The position numbers were made by a program, and so were the translations under genes. A stretch of 64,000 nt of DNA from Paenibacillus kribbensis (GTDB taxonomy: Bacteria; Bacillota; Bacilli; Paenibacillales; Paenibacillaceae), in assembly GCF_002240415.1 (NCBI RefSeq), contig NZ_CP020028.1, positions 553,501 to 617,500 of the forward strand, read 5' to 3'. The notes beneath the pieces are model-generated. The model had not been told where the DNA came from. It worked only from the letters and a program-made list of their open reading frames with translations, and made no database searches. This document shows positions 42,295-51,687 of the stretch, piece by piece (within the stretch, counting starts at the first letter, position 1; each line of letters starts with the position of its first letter).

Positions 42295-45280
42295 ATCCTC
42301 AATGCACCTTTTAATAGCAAGTGTGCTTGCTGTAATTTTATCTCTAGTTTCAACCGTGGCTTTCTTGAAGATTTATGCTAACGGCAAACAAGTTTATCAT
42401 GACATCATTGCTGGGAATATCGTATGGTCTGATCAATTCAAGAGTTTAGATTACTCAATAGTCTATTGCTTCATTCTCTGTTTCTGTTTGTTCTTAATTC
42501 CCTTAATATATTTTGTGAATAAAAAAAGCATAGCAAAAATACCAATGAATCCATCAGGTCTTTTCTTATCGAAAAATGCATTAATTTGCTTCTTTTTGTT
42601 GTTCTATGCAGTAAGTTTTTATTTTTTTAGTGGGAATAGCTCTTTTATTTACGTCGCTATATTATTATTTATAACATACTTTGTTATTGTATGTAAAAAA
42701 ACGGATACAATGTATAAAGAGCAAATTTTTATAAGTTTTATTGTATCACTTACCTTTTCCTATTTCGCAATTATAACGCTGCATTTCGTTTATAGTTTTT
42801 TCAATCCAAACCCTTCTTACAAATTAGCACAGATTTTACCTGAAGTACTAACTCTGTTAATTTGGATGCTTCAACTCGCGATTTATTTTTATGCTGAGCA
42901 TCTTTTAAGCAGTCTGACAAAGATCTTAATGTATTCTTCCCAATTAATACTACCTTTTATAACACTGGTGTTAGTGTTTGGTGTATACCAGACGGGAAGC
43001 AAAATTGAATTGCACAGAAGCAATTATACACTAGCTATTATGGCTTCTATAGCTTCTATATTGTTTATTTACACGTTGTTATTGATTTTAAAACATAGAC
43101 GAATTGAAGTTAGTAATGTGTGGGATTACATATGCTGGCCTTCATTAATACCGTTGACGATCATTATGCTGTATTCCACTCCTGTTTATGGTGGCTTTGT
43201 TTCAGATGATTTTCATTTAGGGGAAATTTTCATGCCCTTGCAACAAATGCTGAATTATGGCATGAAGCTTAATGTAGATGTAATGTCAATACAGGGAATA
43301 ATGGGTCCAATGTATAGTCTTGTTAATGATTATATTTTTAATGGGAATCTATCAAGTATCAACTATACATTTGTTGCATTTCCTATAATTATAGGCACCA
43401 TGGTAGTGCTGCTTATAAAAAAGTTATATGGTTCTAAATGGGCTTTTTTATTCATTATATTTTCTTTGCCAATATTATTTGAATCCGGCATGAACAGAAC
43501 TTATTTAATAATTCCTTACGTGCTAATTCTTTTTCACAAAAATACACTGTCCAATCCTGTAAAGTGGGTCATTTTTTATTTTTGGATGTCTTTAATTCAT
43601 TGTTTATATAACCCGTCCATGGGTGCGGCTTTAACATTGGCCTTTTTACCTCTATTTGGTCTCATGTTATATAGGTCGATAAAGCTTAAGTTATGGAGTA
43701 AAGTGTTTTTTGAACACAGATTATTATTCTGTAGTTTAGTTGTGATCCAACTTTGTATTTTAGCAATGTTATTCCCAACATTATGGGGGACTGTTCAATT
43801 TATTCTTGATAATGGCTCCGCTAATACTCTAGCATATGGAATTAGTCTTTTTTCCGATGCCCAAGCTTCTCCTGATTGGTTTCCTAAGCCATTCCCTTAC
43901 GATAAACTAAATAGATTACTCTGGGAGTCGATTAGAATTGGAGGATGGGTATCTACTCTGCTTCTTTTTGTAGGAGTAACGATTTTCAATGTGAAAAAAG
44001 TGATTTCTTTCAATAGAGAAAAGCAAACTTATCTTATGATATTGTATTGTACTATATCGATTGTTTTCCTAATTTTAATCACCGGGTATAGCTTAGGTCG
44101 CTTAGATTCTGGTTCGATGCATCGTTCTGGATCAATTACTTTTATATGCTTTGCTTTTTTAATACCAGCTTTGTACGTCTTTTTTCTTAAAAATAAGTTT
44201 AACAGTGTAGCTTATCATATATATTTAATCGTATTTGCAGTACTGTTAGGTTCTGTGGCAACTTTTGGGCAGCAACAGGTTTTTAGAATTACTGAAAAAC
44301 TAATGCAACCAATGCTTGTTCCAGACAATGCTATTTTTGTGAATGGTGCAAAGCAGGGGATTCCTGATGTTGGCGAGGGGTTTATTGCCAAGGAAAGATG
44401 GAAAGAAATGTTGGATTTTGAATCCGTACTAGCAAAAATGTTGAAAGAAGGGGAGACTTACGCGGATTTAACAAATAGAACACTTTTTTATGAAATAACG
44501 AACAAAAGAGTTCCTACTTTTTATTCTGCTGATTATCTTGCTGCCAATGAAGAGATACAAGAAAAAATGATAAAAAATCTTGATAAAGAAGAACCGCCAT
44601 TAGTTTTTATTGGTCCAGCAATCCGGCATGATGGAGGCCCTGCATCAATACGTGCCTATAGATTATATAAATGGTTTTTAGAAAGAGACTACGTATATTA
44701 TCAGTATAATTCTCTTCAATTTTTGGTGAGCAGACAGAGAATGTTGGAAACTAAAGCTTATGAAGATACAACTAATGCTGGTGAAAACGAATTAAGAACA
44801 ATTTTTCATCAAAAGGATTTAAAATCGTTACCGGTTGCTTGGGGAAGAAACTTTAAAGAGATGAGGGATCGATTTCAGTCTTCACCGGACAATATGTCAT
44901 TGTCTGGATCTAATGAGATTGTCAAAGAAGCGGATGGGAGTATAGTGACCAACGGTAATGATCCATATGTGAGTTTTAAACTTGATCATACTGTAAAAGG
45001 AAAAGATGCTGACTTTTTATTAATTGATCTTAATATTATAGGAACGCAGGAGCCTTTCCAAGGCCAACTTTTTTGGAATAGTAGTAACAGAAAAGGTGAG
45101 AAATATGATGAAGATCATTCTTTCTTATTCAATGTGGTTGGTGGACAATTATTAATACCTTTAGGTTCAGATCCAGACTGGCTAAGAAACACTCATAATG
45201 AGCTAAGATTTGACATTGGGGATAAGGCTAATGTAAAAGTTAGAATTAATTCTATTCAATTGGTTAGGCTAGTAAAATGA
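42266..45280 (+). CDS. Large multi-spanning membrane protein, possibly GT-C type
   Basis: 1004 residues with roughly a dozen or more transmembrane segments up to about residue 680, then a soluble extracytoplasmic C-terminal region (to NSIQLVRLVK). The loop after GGFVSDDFHLGE carries acidic residues (SDDFH) where GT-C glycosyltransferases keep catalytic acids. I do not recognise a named family. A polyprenyl-phosphate-sugar-dependent transferase modifying the glycan outside the membrane is a reasonable guess. A GAGGGAG site precedes the ATG, which lies inside the acyltransferase gene. Confidence 0.65.
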   Translation: MSNLKSFLPKSSMHLLIASVLAVILSLVSTVAFLKIYANGKQVYHDIIAGNIVWSDQFKSLDYSIVYCFILCFCLFLIPLIYFVNKKSIAKIPMNPSGLFLSKNALICFFLLFYAVSFYFFSGNSSFIYVAILLFITYFVIVCKKTDTMYKEQIFISFIVSLTFSYFAIITLHFVYSFFNPNPSYKLAQILPEVLTLLIWMLQLAIYFYAEHLLSSLTKILMYSSQLILPFITLVLVFGVYQTGSKIELHRSNYTLAIMASIASILFIYTLLLILKHRRIEVSNVWDYICWPSLIPLTIIMLYSTPVYGGFVSDDFHLGEIFMPLQQMLNYGMKLNVDVMSIQGIMGPMYSLVNDYIFNGNLSSINYTFVAFPIIIGTMVVLLIKKLYGSKWAFLFIIFSLPILFESGMNRTYLIIPYVLILFHKNTLSNPVKWVIFYFWMSLIHCLYNPSMGAALTLAFLPLFGLMLYRSIKLKLWSKVFFEHRLLFCSLVVIQLCILAMLFPTLWGTVQFILDNGSANTLAYGISLFSDAQASPDWFPKPFPYDKLNRLLWESIRIGGWVSTLLLFVGVTIFNVKKVISFNREKQTYLMILYCTISIVFLILITGYSLGRLDSGSMHRSGSITFICFAFLIPALYVFFLKNKFNSVAYHIYLIVFAVLLGSVATFGQQQVFRITEKLMQPMLVPDNAIFVNGAKQGIPDVGEGFIAKERWKEMLDFESVLAKMLKEGETYADLTNRTLFYEITNKRVPTFYSADYLAANEEIQEKMIKNLDKEEPPLVFIGPAIRHDGGPASIRAYRLYKWFLERDYVYYQYNSLQFLVSRQRMLETKAYEDTTNAGENELRTIFHQKDLKSLPVAWGRNFKEMRDRFQSSPDNMSLSGSNEIVKEADGSIVTNGNDPYVSFKLDHTVKGKDADFLLIDLNIIGTQEPFQGQLFWNSSNRKGEKYDEDHSFLFNVVGGQLLIPLGSDPDWLRNTHNELRFDIGDKANVKVRINSIQLVRLVK

Positions 45281-45328
45281 CTAGATAGAAGTTGAGCTAT
45301 ACTGGCATAAGCACAATATTATCGTTGC

Positions 45329-46629
45329 TTGTTAAGCTTTGGTGACCGGTTATCCATCGGTTGTGATTTCAAAGCGCATAAGAGCATGAATCATGCTTTA
45401 TATATTCATGCTCTTATGCGCTACATATCTAGGAATTCTGGTTTATTAAGAACTTCTAACCTAAAACCAGACTCTAATATAAATAATATTGATGCTTCAT
45501 ATCATGTTTTGCTAACCATAGATGCATTAAACGAAAATTCAATCAAAGATCACTTATTTCTGCCTATTGTTTCATTGGGGTCAGTGGGAAACAAGTATAT
45601 TTCTTGGGGAGCTGCTGTTCCTAACGAAAAAGGAAATTATTTTTACACTTCTTTCCCTCAGCTTGGTTTTATCATTCCATATCTATTTTTTTGTTTATTC
45701 GGCTTAACACTACATGTATCTTTTGTTTTTCTTTTTGTCTTTTTGTGCAGCGGCTACAGAATGGACAGGATATTTGTCTAATTTGATTTTTTTAATATCT
45801 TTATTGGTCCAGAATCACTGATCAATTCTTTAGAAGCTCGATTTTTTGCACGCAACATTACGAATTCTATTAGTTGGAGATACCTATTTGAAGGCTACCG
45901 ACTAATTGAATATGTAAATTATAAGTATCACAACGCAGTTTTTTATAATAATGAAGATGTTAGAGGATACGCAAATTTACTGCTACACAGGGGAATTCAT
46001 GAAAAAATACGAGATAGAAAGGAACTTGCAGATGGTGCCGTACAAGTCTTTAAAGATAAAAATATTGTGTGGCTTTTAGGTGAATCTCTTAAAAATAGTT
46101 TGTTCACATGGAAAAATGCTGTAATGTATGACCGAAATTAAAGCGAAATTATAATCGTAGAAATAATCCCTAAAAATGTTATTGAAGGTGCGATTCCAAT
46201 TGATAATAATGTTGTTAAATTATTGACAGACAATAATGTTTCTAGCTTGGAAGTGAATAACAAACTATTACCGATTTATAAAATAGCTTCTCAAGGATTC
46301 ATTCATTTAAATAGTAAAATAGCCGAAGAAAATGAAAACTCCATTTTTGAGATAACCATATCTTTTCAAGACTTAAACATTACGACAGCAGACTTAACAG
46401 ATAGTAGCTGGCATTCAGGAATTTTCATCGTCATAACTCAATAATTTTACTTGAGAATAATATAGAAACTAATCAAATATTAGAGAAAAAACCAACAAAT
46501 TTAATTGATAGATAAGGAAATAAGTATCACATTTTGAATTTTTCCGTTAACGGACCATGGATCCAACTTAGTCTTAAAGAAAAAGATATTCAAAAATTGA
46601 AATTTCCAAATTCGTTTACTGCGAAATAA
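45329..46629 (+). pseudogene. Decayed membrane-protein gene
   Basis: A first open stretch (45,329-45,781) encodes a membrane-protein N-terminal-like part (DRLSIGCDFKAH, then DASYHVLLTIDAL, GNYFYTSFPQLGF and a hydrophobic segment). Coding character then continues with frame changes and stops: WTGYLSNLIFL, then RNITNSISWRYLFEGYRLIE, then RGIHEKIRDRKELADG, and an open piece at 46,223-46,444. The pieces look like one former large membrane protein of the same general kind as the gene before it. No intact frame of that size remains, and the first ORF lacks a good ribosome site. Confidence 0.75.
45374..45421. repeat. Perfect 18-bp inverted repeat
   Basis: GCGCATAAGAGCATGAAT (45374-45391) and its exact reverse complement (45404-45421) surround a 12-base loop. 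It lies within the decayed gene and has no T-run, so it is not a terminator. Confidence 0.85.
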
Positions 46630-46756
46630 TTGAGATTTTTCATTTTTGTTTGGATATTGATAAATTGAAAATTATCAGTATGACATAATTCTTCATAATG
46701 AAAAATTATTTTACAAGTGATAGAATAAACATTAAATATACTGTTAGGGGATTATA

Positions 46757-47107
46757 ATGCTATTATTGTTGCTCTTTTTAGCAATGCTTTTTAACATTGT
46801 CGCTCAAATCACCTTAAAACATGGAATCAATATATTGAATTTTACCGGGATCAGCTTGCAATCACTTTTAAAGTTGTCTACCTCTCCTTATATATGGTCT
46901 GGTGCAATTTTATATGGTGTTAGCTTTGTGTTCTATATCTTTGCTTTGTCTCGGGGTGAATTGGGGAGAATCTCGCCTGTGTCGCAGGCATTGACTACGC
47001 TAGGTATTGTTGCGGTCTCTATTTTGATTTTCCACGAGCCGATAACTGTTTTTAAATTTGTCGGTATTATCTTGCTGATCATTGGTACTATCATTATTTT
47101 TTATTAA
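46757..47107 (+). CDS. Small four-TM transporter, EamA/ArnE-like flippase subunit
   Basis: 116-residue membrane protein with four predicted helices and the SMR/EamA pattern (LFNIVAQITLKHG, SRGELGRISPVSQALTTLGIV). Relatives such as ArnE/ArnF flip undecaprenyl-phosphate-linked aminosugar across the membrane. The neighbouring GtrB-like transferase fits a lipid-linked sugar route. A TTAGGGGA site precedes the ATG. It is the first gene of a coupled cassette that runs to 50,846. Confidence 0.75.
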   Translation: MLLLLLFLAMLFNIVAQITLKHGINILNFTGISLQSLLKLSTSPYIWSGAILYGVSFVFYIFALSRGELGRISPVSQALTTLGIVAVSILIFHEPITVFKFVGIILLIIGTIIIFY

Positions 47108-47151
47108 CTAAGAATACAAAAAGTGGCACTAACAAAAGGGGAATGACTTTT

Positions 47152-48264
47152 TTGAATTACGATTATGTTATCTTTGGCGCTGGGATATACGGTCTATATG
47201 CTGCTCACTTATTGGCAAAGAAGGATCTAAATGTAGCTGTAATTGAATTTGATGACAAGCCTTTACAACGTGCAAGTTATATTAACCAGGCCAGAGTTCA
47301 CAACGGGTATCATTACCCAAGAAGTGTTTCTACCGCTGCCAAATCTGCTCATTATTATGAACGATTTGTCCGTGATTTTTCTTTTGCTATCAACGATAGA
47401 TTTAAGAAAATATACGCGATTTCTGCGAATGATTCCTTGACAAATGCCGAGCAGTTTCAGCATTTTTGTGATTATGTTGAAATACCCGCCGTGGAGGTTA
47501 ATAGCCGAGTATATTTCAATCCGGGAACAGTGGAAGCAGCATTTGAAACGATGGAGTATAGCTATGATGCTAATTTAATTCGTAAGTGGTATATGGAGAA
47601 GTTACAGGGTTTTAAAAATGTATCACTGGTTTTCAATAAACTAATCGACAAGGTTAGCACTGAAGAAGAGCACTATGCACTTCGTTTTACTGATGGATCC
47701 AATTTTACAGCCTCTAACATACTTAATGCAACATATGCGAGTATTAACCAGATTCTACGTAAGTTTGACTATGAGTTATTTTCAACAAAATATGAAATAT
47801 GTGAAGTGATTATGACGGAAGTAACCAAAAACGTTCAAGACGTAGGAATTACTGTAATGGATGGGCCTTTTTTTTCTTTGATGCCTTTTGGAGAAAGTGG
47901 GTATCATTCTCTTACGTCTGTTGGACATACTCCACATGAGTCGTCTTTTAACGCTTTACCTGAATTCTCTTGTCAAAAATACAATGATGCTTGTAGTGTA
48001 ACGCAATTAAGCAATTGCAACACTTGTCCGGTTAGACCTTACACTGCTTGGACAAGAATGAACCAATTGGCTAAAAAGTATCTAAATCCTGAAATTCAAA
48101 TAACCTACAAAAAATCTTTATTTGCTGTAAAAGCACTAATTAGTGCTTCGGAGCTTGATGATTCTCGACCTACCGTTATTAAAGAATTTTCAGAAAACCC
48201 GAGATTTGTCTCTGTTTTTTCTGGGAAGTTTAACACCATCTATGATTTGGAGGAAGTGCTATGA
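47152..48264 (+). CDS. FAD-dependent oxidoreductase (DAO family)
   Basis: About 370 residues with an N-terminal Rossmann dinucleotide motif (YVIFGAGIYGLYAAHLLA) followed by an acidic residue ending strand 2 (AVIEFDD), typical of FAD-binding D-amino-acid-oxidase-like enzymes. A mid-region cysteine cluster (CNTCPVRPYTAW) is unusual. The TTG at 47152 is chosen with AAAGGGG about nine bases upstream; ATG 47143 is very close to that site. It overlaps the next gene by four bases. The substrate is unknown; in this context it may oxidise a sugar or an amino-sugar intermediate. Confidence 0.72.
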   Translation: MNYDYVIFGAGIYGLYAAHLLAKKDLNVAVIEFDDKPLQRASYINQARVHNGYHYPRSVSTAAKSAHYYERFVRDFSFAINDRFKKIYAISANDSLTNAEQFQHFCDYVEIPAVEVNSRVYFNPGTVEAAFETMEYSYDANLIRKWYMEKLQGFKNVSLVFNKLIDKVSTEEEHYALRFTDGSNFTASNILNATYASINQILRKFDYELFSTKYEICEVIMTEVTKNVQDVGITVMDGPFFSLMPFGESGYHSLTSVGHTPHESSFNALPEFSCQKYNDACSVTQLSNCNTCPVRPYTAWTRMNQLAKKYLNPEIQITYKKSLFAVKALISASELDDSRPTVIKEFSENPRFVSVFSGKFNTIYDLEEVL

Positions 48265-49235
48265 AAGAGCAGGTTTTTGTTTCTGCTGTTCTGTATGTGC
48301 ACAATAATGAACAAGAAATTGCGCAGGCATTAACTGAATTAGATCGCACCATGATGACATATTTCCAACACTATGAGATTATACTGGTTAATGATTTTAG
48401 CCAAGACAAGACGTTGGAGAACGTACATAGTGCAATCGAGAATATTTACGGGGATACTACAATTATTAATCTGTCCAGAAAACACGGTGTTGAGCATGCT
48501 ATGATGGCTGGGCTTAATAAATCTATGGGGGACTTTGTGTTTGAAATTGAGTCTCTATTTATTGATTTTAATTTAGATTTGCTGTATGACATGTTTAAAA
48601 CGGCAACTGGAAAAGGATTTGATATTGTTGCTGCTACTTCCGGGCAAGCTGGTTGGAAATCTCGGATCTTTTATAGAATTCTGAATAAGGTGTCTTACTT
48701 GAATCTATCTCTTTCTACAGAGACTGTACGCTTAGTGACACGCCGTGCTTTAAACGCTATGCTGAATCTTAGGGAAAAAGTTAGGTATAGAAAAGCACTT
48801 TATGAGCTTACGGGTTATTCTAAAACCCTGATAAATTATAAGCCTATCAATAGACTGACTGGTAGGAAAGTAAACAGGGAGAATATTTCGTTAGCAGTAG
48901 ACGCATTGGTGTCGTTTTCCCATTTTGGGTTAAGAGCAGCTCATCTTCTTACGGGTGTGTTTTTCTTGTTTTCTTTGTTCATGGGGGGGTACGCTTTATA
49001 TAATTACTTTTTTAATCAGTCAGTGGTACAAGGTTGGACTACACTTATGATTTTAATCTCTCTTGGTTTTGCAGGGTTGTTTTTTATAGGGGGGATTATT
49101 GGAGAGTACACTTCACGCATATTAATTGAGATCCAAAATCGTCCTTTTTACAGTACCAAGTCTGTAGAAATGTATAAAGAGAAAAAGCCAAGACTGGAAT
49201 TAATTAAAGAAAAAGAGAGTGCTTCGGGTCAATAA
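48261..49235 (+). CDS. GtrB/DPM-like GT2 transferase with two C-terminal TM helices
   Basis: 324 residues: a GT2 Rossmann domain (EIILVNDFSQDKT) followed by two membrane helices (LLTGVFFLFSLFMGGYALY; ISLGFAGLFFIGGIIGEYTS), the layout of polyprenyl-phosphate sugar transferases such as GtrB. The expected metal-binding DxD is not obvious: the equivalent segment reads GDFVFEIESLFID. The enzyme may therefore be metal-independent, altered or inactive. ATGA overlap with the preceding gene implies coupling. Confidence 0.78.
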   Translation: MKEQVFVSAVLYVHNNEQEIAQALTELDRTMMTYFQHYEIILVNDFSQDKTLENVHSAIENIYGDTTIINLSRKHGVEHAMMAGLNKSMGDFVFEIESLFIDFNLDLLYDMFKTATGKGFDIVAATSGQAGWKSRIFYRILNKVSYLNLSLSTETVRLVTRRALNAMLNLREKVRYRKALYELTGYSKTLINYKPINRLTGRKVNRENISLAVDALVSFSHFGLRAAHLLTGVFFLFSLFMGGYALYNYFFNQSVVQGWTTLMILISLGFAGLFFIGGIIGEYTSRILIEIQNRPFYSTKSVEMYKEKKPRLELIKEKESASGQ

Positions 49236-49251
49236 GGAAGGAGAAATCGTT

Positions 49252-50034
49252 GTGAAGAAGAATTGTCTTGTAGGATTTACCGGGTATGTAGGCTCCACTT
49301 TACTTGCACAGACAGCATTTGATGAGTTGTACAATTCGTCCAATATTGAGACTATTAAAGGTAAGGAATATGATTTAGTGGTATGTGCGGCTGCCCCAGC
49401 TGTCAAATGGAAGGCTAATCAAGCCCCCAAGGAAGATCTTGCTAATATCAATCAACTGATTTCTTGTTTAAAAGAGGTCAAGGCTCAAAAGTTTGTGCTC
49501 ATTTCTACAGTCGATGTATATAGTACTCCTATCAAAGTTGATGAGTCGTCCAATATACAAACAGAAACAACAGAGCCTTATGGAAAGCATCGTTTTTATT
49601 TAGAACAATTCGTTACCAACACTTTTCATGACCATTTGATTATTCGTCTCCCTGGCTTATTCGGTAAAGGACTTAAGAAAAATTTTATTTATGATTTAAT
49701 TCATGATAATGCTTTACATTTAACTCATCATCTAAGTGAATTTCAATTTTATAATATGAATCATTTGTGGGATGATATTCAAACAGCGCTTGCTAATTCG
49801 CTAAGTCTAGTAAATTTTGCTACAGAGCCTGTAAGTGCAAAAGAAATTGCTCAGGCTGGACTGGATGTTAACTTTTCCAATGAAACGGGGAAGAAGCCCG
49901 TCTCATATGATATGAGAAGTCTATACTCACATCTTTTTAATGGCAGTGACAATAAAGGATATATGAAATCTAAAGAAGAAGTTCTACAGGAGATTAAAGC
50001 ATTTATTGAGGAAGAAAAGAGGGCGCTTCAATGA
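49252..50034 (+). CDS. SDR-type NAD(P)-dependent epimerase/dehydratase-like protein
   Basis: 260 residues with a degenerate nucleotide-binding motif (GFTGYVGSTLL) and an active-site-like ISTVDVYST plus YGKHR (Tyr-x3-Lys pattern of extended SDR enzymes, with Arg at the last position). The GTG at 49252 has GGAAGGAG eight bases upstream and is preferred over the frame's earlier TTG. It overlaps the next gene by four bases. It probably reduces, epimerises or dehydrates a nucleotide-linked sugar; the substrate is unknown. Confidence 0.72.
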   Translation: MKKNCLVGFTGYVGSTLLAQTAFDELYNSSNIETIKGKEYDLVVCAAAPAVKWKANQAPKEDLANINQLISCLKEVKAQKFVLISTVDVYSTPIKVDESSNIQTETTEPYGKHRFYLEQFVTNTFHDHLIIRLPGLFGKGLKKNFIYDLIHDNALHLTHHLSEFQFYNMNHLWDDIQTALANSLSLVNFATEPVSAKEIAQAGLDVNFSNETGKKPVSYDMRSLYSHLFNGSDNKGYMKSKEEVLQEIKAFIEEEKRALQ

Positions 50035-50846
50035 AACTTTCTATTTCCAATATTGCGTGGAATAGTAATGAGGATGAAGAGATTATTGTGTTGCTTAATA
50101 GACTTGGCATTCGTGGGCTTGAAATTGCCCCTACTAAATTTTGGGAACGCCCATTAGATTGCGAAACTAGTGAACTACTACAATTCAAGCAATATTGGGA
50201 ACAAAGAAATATTCATTTAATTGCTATGCAATCATTATTATTTGGACAGCATGGATTGGCCTTGTTTTCAGATATTGAATCTCGTAACAAGTTAAAAGAT
50301 TATATAATCGGTATTATGGGCTTAGCAGGTAAAATAGGAGTTAAAGCCCTGGTGTTTGGATCACCTAAAAATCGACTTTCCAATGGAATATCTAAGAATG
50401 AGCAAATGAACATTGCTATTCCATTTTTTGCGGAGCTTGGTGAGGTTGCTGTTACAGAAAATGTAACCTTGTGTATAGAGCCCAATCCCTCTCAATATGG
50501 ATGTGATTTCATTACGAATAGTGAAGAAGGTTTACAATTGGTTCGGGAAGTCAGCCACCCTGGTTTTCAATTGCATCTGGATGCGGGTGCCCTTGCCTTA
50601 AATAACGAGAATATTTCTTCAGCTATTGAAAAAAGCATGCCTTGTTTAAGTCATTTTCATATTAGCGAACCTTATCTTAATAAGGTCGGGAACAAGGAAA
50701 GTGTTTCAACGCATAGGGAGATAGCAAAGGTGCTTAAAGAAACAGGCTACAGAAATTGGGTTTCTATTGAAATGAAAAATGGGGACAATCCGAATGTTGC
50801 TAATGTTGAACAAGCTCTAATATACGCTTCAGAAATTTACGCTTAA
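50031..50846 (+). CDS. Sugar phosphate isomerase/epimerase (AP-endonuclease-2 fold)
   Basis: 271-residue TIM-barrel protein of the xylose-isomerase-like superfamily. Metal-ligand-type residues are visible in LCIEPNPSQYG (Glu), LHLDAGALAL (Asp), HFHISEP (His) and WVSIEMKNG (Glu). ATGA overlap with the preceding gene. It likely isomerises or epimerises a small sugar or keto-sugar that the cassette's oxidoreductases handle. Confidence 0.8.
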   Translation: MKLSISNIAWNSNEDEEIIVLLNRLGIRGLEIAPTKFWERPLDCETSELLQFKQYWEQRNIHLIAMQSLLFGQHGLALFSDIESRNKLKDYIIGIMGLAGKIGVKALVFGSPKNRLSNGISKNEQMNIAIPFFAELGEVAVTENVTLCIEPNPSQYGCDFITNSEEGLQLVREVSHPGFQLHLDAGALALNNENISSAIEKSMPCLSHFHISEPYLNKVGNKESVSTHREIAKVLKETGYRNWVSIEMKNGDNPNVANVEQALIYASEIYA

Positions 50847-50865
50847 TAAGGAGAATATCCCGCCA

Positions 50866-51687
50866 ATGAATGTTATCAAAAATAAAAATTGGGAAATTCC
50901 TAATTTTGAGCTTAAAGAATTCAAGTCAAAGAATAGTAAATACTGTGTGTGCATTCCTGTTATTAACGAAGGAATTAAAATTCAAAAACAACTCAACAAG
51001 TTAAAATCACTTGCAGAAGCTGTTGATATTATTATTTTAGATGGTGGGAGCACCGATGGTTCTTTAGAGGAAATATTTCTTTTAGATAATCATGTAAGAG
51101 CTATTTTAGTTAAAAAAGGTAAGGGTAAGCTAAGTGCACAACTACGGATGGGGTTCGCTTACGCATTGCAAGAGCAATATGAGGGGATCATTACCGTAGA
51201 TGGGAATAATAAAGATAGCGTTGAGTCAATTCCTGCGTTCATTCAGAAACTTGATGAAGGCTATGATTTTGTACAAGGTTCAAGGTATGTACCAGGAGGT
51301 AAGGAAATAAATACTCCTATCTCGAGAAAACTTGCTATTAAACTTATTCATGCACCGTTTATATCACTAGTTGCAGGATATCATTATACAGACACTACCA
51401 ACGGATTTAGGGCCCATTCTGCTCGATTTTTAAAAGACCCTCAATTGCATCCTTTTAGAGATGTTTTTGAGACTTACGAGCTTTTGGGCTATTTGTCAGT
51501 TAAAGCGCCCAAATTAGGCTATAAAGTTTCGGAGATTCCTGTCGAACGCTCATATCCAAAGGGAAAGGTACCTACTAAGATTAGCCCTTTGCGAGGGAAT
51601 ATGCTGCTTATGAAAATATTGTTAAACTTATATTTGCGCAAATATGATTTCAAAAATAATCCGAAAGTAAGTAAGGAGGAGCAATGA
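50866..51687 (+). CDS. GT2 glycosyltransferase (DPM1-like)
   Basis: 273 residues with GT2 motifs CVCIPVINEG, IIILDGGSTDGS, the DxN-type metal site ITVDGNNKD, and a DTTNGFRAHS acceptor loop. It has no C-terminal membrane helices. Its stop overlaps the ATG of the rmlA-like gene by four bases, tying it to dTDP-sugar synthesis. Confidence 0.82.
   Translation: MNVIKNKNWEIPNFELKEFKSKNSKYCVCIPVINEGIKIQKQLNKLKSLAEAVDIIILDGGSTDGSLEEIFLLDNHVRAILVKKGKGKLSAQLRMGFAYALQEQYEGIITVDGNNKDSVESIPAFIQKLDEGYDFVQGSRYVPGGKEINTPISRKLAIKLIHAPFISLVAGYHYTDTTNGFRAHSARFLKDPQLHPFRDVFETYELLGYLSVKAPKLGYKVSEIPVERSYPKGKVPTKISPLRGNMLLMKILLNLYLRKYDFKNNPKVSKEEQ

Noticed and set aside
45329..45781. The 150-codon ORF as an independent gene
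   Set aside because: No ribosome site, and homologous-looking coding continues downstream in other frames, so it is the front part of a decayed gene.
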